Shown here: in pieces, positions 59,368 through 64,000 of the stretch
Layout of the letters: every line of letters starts with the position of its first letter
How positions within the stretch are numbered: position 1 is the first letter of the stretch
Made by a program: the position numbers and the translations under genes
The notes under the pieces: generated by a model
Told to the model about the DNA's origin: nothing
Seen by the model: only the letters and a program-made list of their open reading frames with translations
The model's database searches: none
Source of the DNA: Zeimonas sp964538505
GTDB taxonomy: Bacteria; Pseudomonadota; Gammaproteobacteria; Burkholderiales; Burkholderiaceae_E
Assembly: GCA_964538505.1 (NCBI GenBank)
Contig: CAZIDY010000006.1
Span: 1 to 64,000, forward strand
Reading direction: 5' to 3'
Length of the DNA stretch: 64,000 bases

Positions 59368-60276
59368 TTGAAACAAGTACCCGAAATCAAACATGTGATC
59401 GCGAGAGCTGCACTGGCCGTGTCGGCCTGTGCGTTCACATGGGGTGCAGCACCATTGCACGCCGCCACAGTCGTGAACTTCCAGAACTTCGCCGACCTGA
59501 CGGCATTCCAGCTGAACGGATCGACGGCAAGCATCAACACCGGCGGGCAAGGTGTCATCGGACCCGACGGTTCCCGCGTACTCCGGTTGACCAACAATCT
59601 GAGCCAGGCGGGCAGTGCGTTCCTGAGCAATCCGTTCTCGCTGGCCGCCGACGCGTCATTCAGCAGCTACTTCGAGTTCCAGTTCACCGACCAGCAGAAC
59701 GATGGCGCCGACGGCATCGTGTTCGCAGTGCAGACGGTGGCGAACACCGCGGGAGGCAGCGGCGGCGGCATCGGCTACCAAGGACTTTCGCCGAGCATCG
59801 GCGTCGAGTTCGACAACTGGAACAACGGCGCGGGTGACAACAACAGCGCCAACCACGTCGGCATCAACGTCGACGGCAGCGTCAATTCGGCTGCGCTCTC
59901 CACCAATCTTCCCGCACAACTCGACAGCGGGAACGTCTTTCACGCCTGGGTCGACTACGACGGCGCGAACGACCTTCTCGAGGTGCGTCTCGCACTGAGC
60001 GACACCCGTCCGCAGGACGCGCTGCTCAGCCATGCGGTCGACCTCGCCCAACTGCTCGGCACCACGCAGGCGTTCATCGGCTTCACCTCCGGCACGGGCG
60101 CGGCCGGAGCGGACCACGACATCCGCCGCTGGGTCTTCGTGGGCGAGTTCGCCCCGATCGAGAATCCGGATGATCCGGGCAACGGAACCGGCACGGGCGC
60201 TGTTCCGGCGCCTGCGCCGCTCGCACTGCTCTGCGCTGGCCTTCTCGCGACTGCGCTGAGGCGTCGCGCAGGATGA
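59368..60276 (+). CDS. PEP-CTERM protein with legume-lectin-like domain
   Basis: 302 residues with a TTG start (GGAGAGGAG just ahead of it and a sigma-54-type promoter upstream); an in-frame ATG at 59353 is the alternative. Signal peptide with cleavage near LHAA, then a beta-sandwich rich in Asn/Asp/Gly: DGADGIVFAVQTVAN, SPSIGVEFDNWNNGAGDNNS, HVGINVDGS, HAWVDYDG, typical of the L-type lectin fold. The C-terminus has V-P-A-P-A-P, a hydrophobic helix and basic RRRAG: a PEP-CTERM sorting signal for an exosortase. The exported protein is probably part of the biofilm matrix. Confidence 0.87.
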   Translation: MKQVPEIKHVIARAALAVSACAFTWGAAPLHAATVVNFQNFADLTAFQLNGSTASINTGGQGVIGPDGSRVLRLTNNLSQAGSAFLSNPFSLAADASFSSYFEFQFTDQQNDGADGIVFAVQTVANTAGGSGGGIGYQGLSPSIGVEFDNWNNGAGDNNSANHVGINVDGSVNSAALSTNLPAQLDSGNVFHAWVDYDGANDLLEVRLALSDTRPQDALLSHAVDLAQLLGTTQAFIGFTSGTGAAGADHDIRRWVFVGEFAPIENPDDPGNGTGTGAVPAPAPLALLCAGLLATALRRRAG

Positions 60277-60313
60277 TCGTAATTGCGGCCGGACAAAGCG
60301 CGCGCCGGCCGCA

Positions 60314-61528
60314 CTACCGCGGCTCTTCGGCGGTGCGCCTCGGCTGCGCCGACGGAGCTTCGCCTTCGCCCAGGCGCTCACGGCGGATCTCCGCCGCGCC
60401 TGCGGGCCGCTCGCGCGTTTCGACACCCGGTACCGCGGATCGCAGACGCAGCCGCTCGGCCTGAAGCCGCTGCTCGGTCTTCGATTCCTCGATCCATTCG
60501 CGCCACACGGCCATCAGCACGGCGAGGATGACCGGCCCGATGAACAGGCCGACGAGCCCGAAGGCGGCGAGGCCACCGAGCACGCCGAACATCACGAGCA
60601 GGAACGGAATGCGCGTCGCGTTGCTGATCACCAGCGGGCGCACCAGGTTGTCGACCCAGCTGACGACGAGCGTCCCGTACAGCAGCAGGCCGACCCCGTT
60701 GAACATGTCGCCCTCCCAGATCAGCCAGGCGCCGATCGTGCCCCATACAAAGGGCGTGCCGAAAGGGATCAGCGCAATCGCCGCGGTGACCGCGCCGAGC
60801 AGTACGGGCGCGCGCAACCCGAACCACCAGTAGCCGATGCCGGCCACGATACCCTGCGCGATCGCGGTGAGCAGCAGCCCCCAGACGACCGCCGTCGTCA
60901 TGCTGCCCACGGCAGCCAGATAGGGGTCGACTCGCGCGCCGAGGAAGCGGTGCAGGACGAGTTGCGCCTGCGCGAGCACGCGTTCGCCATCCCGGTACAG
61001 GAAGAAGACCGTGATCAGCGCGAAGCCGAGCTTGGCCGCGTTCCGGCCGAGGCCTCCGACGATGTTCAGCGACTCGGCCGCGCGCGCCTCGACCCAGCCG
61101 GCGATCTGCGCGCGAATGGCGGCCGGGTCGCGCGCGACCTCGTCGAGCAGCGACTGCAGCCAGCTGCCGATCAGCGGAAGGTCGGCGACGAACTCGGGCA
61201 GCCGGAACTCGCCGCGCGCGAGCAGGCTCGCGGCCGTCGAGTAGAAACTCGCGAGCTCGCTGCGCAACAGCAGGCCGACCCAGAGTAGCGGCAACACGAA
61301 GGCCGCGGTGAGCAGGATCGTCATCGTCAGCGCGGCCAGCGTGTTCAGTCCGCCGAGCACGCGTCGCAGGCGGACGACGATCGGCCAGGTGACGTAGGCA
61401 AGGATGAGCGCCCACGCAATCGGCACGAGAAACGGCTGCACGACGGCGTAAGCCAGCAGCAGCAGCCCGCCGAGCAGGATGCCGAGGATGACCCGATTGG
61501 AGAGACTGCGCGGGGCGCGGGCGTTCAT
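60314..61528 (-). CDS. AI-2E family transporter (PerM-like)
   Basis: 404 residues, about seven membrane segments. The family core includes LLAYAVVQPFLVPIAWALIL, a large periplasmic or hydrophobic loop with EFRLPEFVADLPLIGSWLQ, and the C-terminal motif VGLFIGPVILAVLMAVWREW, with NLVRPLVISNATRIPFLLV. Members include TqsA (AI-2 exporter) and Na+/H+-type exchangers, so the substrate cannot be named. Arg/Glu-rich cytoplasmic tail. It separates the two PEP-CTERM genes and converges with the first. Confidence 0.9.
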   Translation of the reverse strand: MNARAPRSLSNRVILGILLGGLLLLAYAVVQPFLVPIAWALILAYVTWPIVVRLRRVLGGLNTLAALTMTILLTAAFVLPLLWVGLLLRSELASFYSTAASLLARGEFRLPEFVADLPLIGSWLQSLLDEVARDPAAIRAQIAGWVEARAAESLNIVGGLGRNAAKLGFALITVFFLYRDGERVLAQAQLVLHRFLGARVDPYLAAVGSMTTAVVWGLLLTAIAQGIVAGIGYWWFGLRAPVLLGAVTAAIALIPFGTPFVWGTIGAWLIWEGDMFNGVGLLLYGTLVVSWVDNLVRPLVISNATRIPFLLVMFGVLGGLAAFGLVGLFIGPVILAVLMAVWREWIEESKTEQRLQAERLRLRSAVPGVETRERPAGAAEIRRERLGEGEAPSAQPRRTAEEPR

Positions 61529-61695
61529 TGCACTGCCAGAGCCTTCGAGGAACAGGACACTAGCATGCAGCGTGCAAATGGCCGCCGCACCAGCAGCAAG
61601 ACCACCCTACAGTCAACCTCGATACCGGGCAATGCCGCCGGCCGGGCGCGATCGGGTCGGCAGCAAACCCCTGCCGAGCCGCGCCGAATCAGGAA

Positions 61696-62352
61696 TCAGT
61701 CGCGGCGGCGCAGACCCCAACCGAGCGCCAGGAAGCCAGCACCCAGCAGCGCGAGAGCGCCAGGCAGCGGTACGGCGACGGCAACTTGATCTGCGCTAAC
61801 CCGGATCATGTAGTTGGTTTCCCCGCCGTGATCTTCGCGCAGCAACTGCAGATAGTGCGTACCCGCCGCCAAGGTTCCCAAGTCGAACGCATACTCGCCC
61901 AGTGTCGCGCCACCGGGCGCCATCGCCCCGAACAGGTAGTTGCCGTTGAGCCAGGCGTAGACACCGTTGTCCACGCCGATCTCGACATGGACGTTGGACA
62001 GGCCACCCAGGCCGGCATCGATCACGTAGACGATCGCGGTCTCGGTATTCACCGCCCAGCTCGACGGAATCGCCTGCGGCGCTGCCGACCAGCTGCCTCC
62101 GCTCGGCGCAGCGGCGCCGAGCCAGGTACCCAAAGCGGCCACCGACGACACGTCGGGCTCGGGTGCAATGGGCGGTACAAGGGGATCGGGCGGAACGGGT
62201 TGCGGGAATCCAGCCAACGGATACAGATCGCCCAAGCCGGCGTTGTAGTAGCCAAGGGTGTTGTTGTCGATGATGACTTCGGCATGTACAGCGGCTACCG
62301 CCATCATCGCGACTGTGCCGACCAACGCTTTCCGGAAATATCCGAGCTTCAT
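61696..62352 (-). CDS. PEP-CTERM sorting-signal protein
   Basis: 218 residues. Signal peptide (MKLGYFRKALVGTVAMMAVA, cleavage near VHA), a beta-rich middle (VHVEIGVDNGVYAWLNGNY, LAAGTHYLQLLREDHGGETN) resembling a small PA14- or carbohydrate-binding-like domain, and the C-terminal signal V-P-L-P-G-A-L with a glycine-rich helix and RRRD. The VPLPGA-type variant is a recognised PEP-CTERM form. AAAGAG ahead of the ATG. A strong sigma-54-type promoter lies 37 nt upstream. Different from the lectin-like protein, so two independent exosortase substrates sit close together. Confidence 0.85.
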   Translation of the reverse strand: MKLGYFRKALVGTVAMMAVAAVHAEVIIDNNTLGYYNAGLGDLYPLAGFPQPVPPDPLVPPIAPEPDVSSVAALGTWLGAAAPSGGSWSAAPQAIPSSWAVNTETAIVYVIDAGLGGLSNVHVEIGVDNGVYAWLNGNYLFGAMAPGGATLGEYAFDLGTLAAGTHYLQLLREDHGGETNYMIRVSADQVAVAVPLPGALALLGAGFLALGWGLRRRD

Positions 62353-62388
62353 CTCTTTTTCCCCGTGACCAACGCTCCGCAGCAATCC

Positions 62389-62404
62389 AGCATGAATCAT
62401 GCCA
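62389..62404 (-). promoter_or_regulatory. Sigma-54-type promoter before the second PEP-CTERM gene
   Basis: On the minus strand TGGCATGATTCATGCT matches TGGCAYR-N4-TTGCW at 15 of 16 positions with exact GG-N10-GC spacing. Predicted transcript start about 62378, 26 nt ahead of the ATG. The site also contains the near-palindrome GCATGA-A-TCATGC, and AGCATGAA recurs 39 bp upstream (62428-62435), which might mark an activator or operator. Confidence 0.65.
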
Positions 62405-62486
62405 GTCTGGTTTTTCCAATCAAATCAAGCATGAACTGGATAAGCCCTGCGCGCGTGTCAAATTTTCCGACGCAGCCGCGCCCGAC

Positions 62487-64000
62487 TCACATGCTGCGCC
62501 GATACTGTCCGCCGACCTCGAACAGCGCGCTGGTGATCTGCCCGAGCGAGCACGTGCGCACCGCGTCCATCAGCACCTCGAAGACGTTGCCGTCGGCAAT
62601 CACGGTGTCCTTGAGCCGCTGCAGCATCGCCGGCGATTCGCCGGCGTGGCGCGCGTGGAAGTCGGCGAGCCGCGCGAGCTGGCTCTTCTTCTCCTCCTCG
62701 GTGGAGCGCGCAAGCTCGATGTGATCCGGCACCGGATCGCCGTGCGGATTGCGGAAGGTATTCACGCCGATGATCGGGTATTCGCCGGTGTGCTTGAGCG
62801 ACTCGTAGTACAGGCTCTCGTCCTGGATACGTCCGCGCTGATAACCCGTTTCCATCGCACCCAGTACGCCGCCGCGCTCGGAGATGCGCTCGAACTCGGC
62901 GAGCACCGCTTCCTCGACGAGTTCCGTGAGCTCGTCGACGATGAACGCACCCTGGATCGGATTCTCGTTCTTCGCCAGCCCCCATTCGCGGTTGATGATC
63001 AGCTGGATTGCCATCGCGCGGCGCACGCTCTCCTCGGTGGGCGTCGTAATCGCCTCGTCGTAGGCATTCGTGTGCAGGCTGTTGGCGTTGTCGTAGGTGG
63101 CGATCAGCGCCTGCAGCGTCGTGCGGATGTCGTTGAACGCGATCTCCTGCGCGTGCAGGCTGCGCCCGCTCGTCTGGCAGTGGTACTTCAGCTTCTGGCT
63201 GCGCTCGTTCGCGCCGTAGCGCTCGCGCATCGCCACCGCCCAGATGCGCCGCGCCACGCGTCCCATCACCGTGTACTCCGGGTCCATCCCGTTGGAGAAG
63301 AAGAACGACAGGTTCGGCGCGAAGTCGTCGATGTGCATCCCGCGGGCGAGATAGGCCTCGACGAAGGTAAAGCCGTTCGACAGCGTGAACGCGAGCTGGC
63401 TGATCGGGTTCGCGCCGGCCTCGGCGATGTGATAGCCCGAGATGCTCACCGAGTAGAAGTTGCGCACGTCGTGATGCACGAAGTACTCGGCGATGTCGCC
63501 CATCACCTTCAGGCTGAACTCGGTGGAGAAGATGCAGGTGTTCTGGCCCTGGTCTTCCTTCAGGATGTCGGCCTGCACGGTGCCGCGCACGGTCGACAGC
63601 GTCCACGCGCGGATCTTCGCCAGCTCGTCGTCGGTCGGCTCGCGGTCGTTGTCGCTGCGGAACTTGTCGATCTGCTGGTCGACGGCGGTGTTCATGAACA
63701 TCGCGAGGATCGTCGGCGCGGGGCCGTTGATCGTCATGCTCACGCTCGTCGCCGGATCGCACAGGTCGAAGCCCGAGTAGAGCACCTTCATGTCGTCGAG
63801 CGTCGCGATGCTCACGCCCGAGTTGCCGACCTTGCCGTAGATGTCGGGGCGCGGATCGGGGTCGTGCCCGTAGAGCGTCACCGAGTCGAAGGCGGTCGAC
63901 AGCCGCTTGGCGGGCATCCCCTCGGAGAGCAGCTTGAAGCGCCGGTTGGTGCGGAACGGGTCGCCCTCGCCGGCGAACATCCGGGTGGGATCCTCGTTCT
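62487..64000 (-). CDS. icmF: Fused isobutyryl-CoA mutase IcmF (C-terminal part)
   Basis: The last 504 or so codons of a protein of about 1090 residues; the 5' part (B12-binding domain and MeaB-like GTPase) lies beyond the right edge. What is visible is the substrate-binding TIM barrel: FRTNRRFKLLSEGMPAKRLS, SVTLYGHDPDPRPDIYGKVG, NSGVSIATLDDMKVLYSGFD, SMTINGPAPTILAMFMNTA, and HCQTSGRSLHAQEIAFNDI. These match IcmF-type B12-dependent acyl-CoA mutases, which interconvert isobutyryl- and butyryl-CoA and often also pivalyl- and isovaleryl-CoA. Confidence 0.93.
   Translation of the reverse strand, partial: NEDPTRMFAGEGDPFRTNRRFKLLSEGMPAKRLSTAFDSVTLYGHDPDPRPDIYGKVGNSGVSIATLDDMKVLYSGFDLCDPATSVSMTINGPAPTILAMFMNTAVDQQIDKFRSDNDREPTDDELAKIRAWTLSTVRGTVQADILKEDQGQNTCIFSTEFSLKVMGDIAEYFVHHDVRNFYSVSISGYHIAEAGANPISQLAFTLSNGFTFVEAYLARGMHIDDFAPNLSFFFSNGMDPEYTVMGRVARRIWAVAMRERYGANERSQKLKYHCQTSGRSLHAQEIAFNDIRTTLQALIATYDNANSLHTNAYDEAITTPTEESVRRAMAIQLIINREWGLAKNENPIQGAFIVDELTELVEEAVLAEFERISERGGVLGAMETGYQRGRIQDESLYYESLKHTGEYPIIGVNTFRNPHGDPVPDHIELARSTEEEKKSQLARLADFHARHAGESPAMLQRLKDTVIADGNVFEVLMDAVRTCSLGQITSALFEVGGQYRRSM

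Overview
The window is high-GC, tightly packed bacterial DNA with mostly 1-4 bp gene overlaps. It looks like a betaproteobacterium, probably Burkholderiales. The clues are a Liv-type ABC transporter with a built-in acyl-CoA synthetase, an IcmF-type fused acyl-CoA mutase, a FixABCX electron-bifurcating complex, PEP-CTERM proteins, an NsrR-type regulator and the ybhP-clsB-ybhN membrane-lipid set. No rRNA, tRNA, CRISPR array, prophage or intact insertion sequence was found.

Layout, left half. 1-2909 (minus): livG, acyl-CoA synthetase and the start of livH, divergent from a Crp/Fnr-type regulator. 3684-10088 (minus): TPMT-like methyltransferase and 3-hydroxyacyl-CoA dehydrogenase; then, upstream, threonine ammonia-lyase, a short iron-permease-like protein, a YbhN-type membrane protein, cardiolipin synthase B and a YbhP-type phosphodiesterase. 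10443-12958 (plus): egtB-egtD for ergothioneine. 12980-14127 (minus): YihY/BrkB membrane protein and a small hydrophilic protein. 14264-18539 (plus): a mini DUF3309 protein, a membrane-anchored HtrA protease, and MoxR/DUF58/VWA. 18758-23977 (minus): srkA, an SH3b protein and fixABCX. 24413-31155 (plus): ettA, then prkA-yeaH-spoVR.

Layout, right half. 31199-34837: QseBC-like two-component pair and a Do-family protease. 34913-37704 (minus): two-component pair of the proteobacterial dedicated-sortase type, with no sortase nearby. 38146-41782: SEC-C protein, then a CpxP/Spy-like protein divergent from a CpxRA-like pair. 41760-45181 (minus): MFS transporter and UvrD-type helicase. 45303-45758: TerB-like. 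45777-53848: ten minus-strand genes joining a ferredoxin, an unusual cbb3-type oxidase, a cytochrome c, NsrR, SCO, a membrane protein, cysteine synthase and the FrmA/FrmB formaldehyde and S-nitrosoglutathione pair. 53968-64000: quinone-reductase-like MDR, double-PRC-barrel protein, enoyl-CoA hydratase, MetE-like protein, Uma2, two PEP-CTERM proteins flanking an AI-2E transporter, and the 3' part of icmF.

The themes are acyl-CoA and electron-transfer metabolism (Liv/synthetase, HBD, FixABCX, enoyl-CoA hydratase, IcmF), envelope stress (two HtrA/Do proteases, three two-component systems, Spy/CpxP), and redox or nitrosative defence (Egt, NsrR, FrmAB, cbb3 variant). The regulatory sites that stand out are a CpxR-type box, a perfect FNR-type box, an NsrR-like operator over a good sigma-70 promoter, and sigma-54-type promoters before prkA and before both PEP-CTERM genes. 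A dispersed purine/pyrimidine inverted-repeat family sits at four gene ends and supplies the stop codons of at least two proteins. The most interesting candidate system is the NsrR-linked oxidase/FrmAB directon, whose catalytic subunit carries a CcoS-like N-terminal extension.
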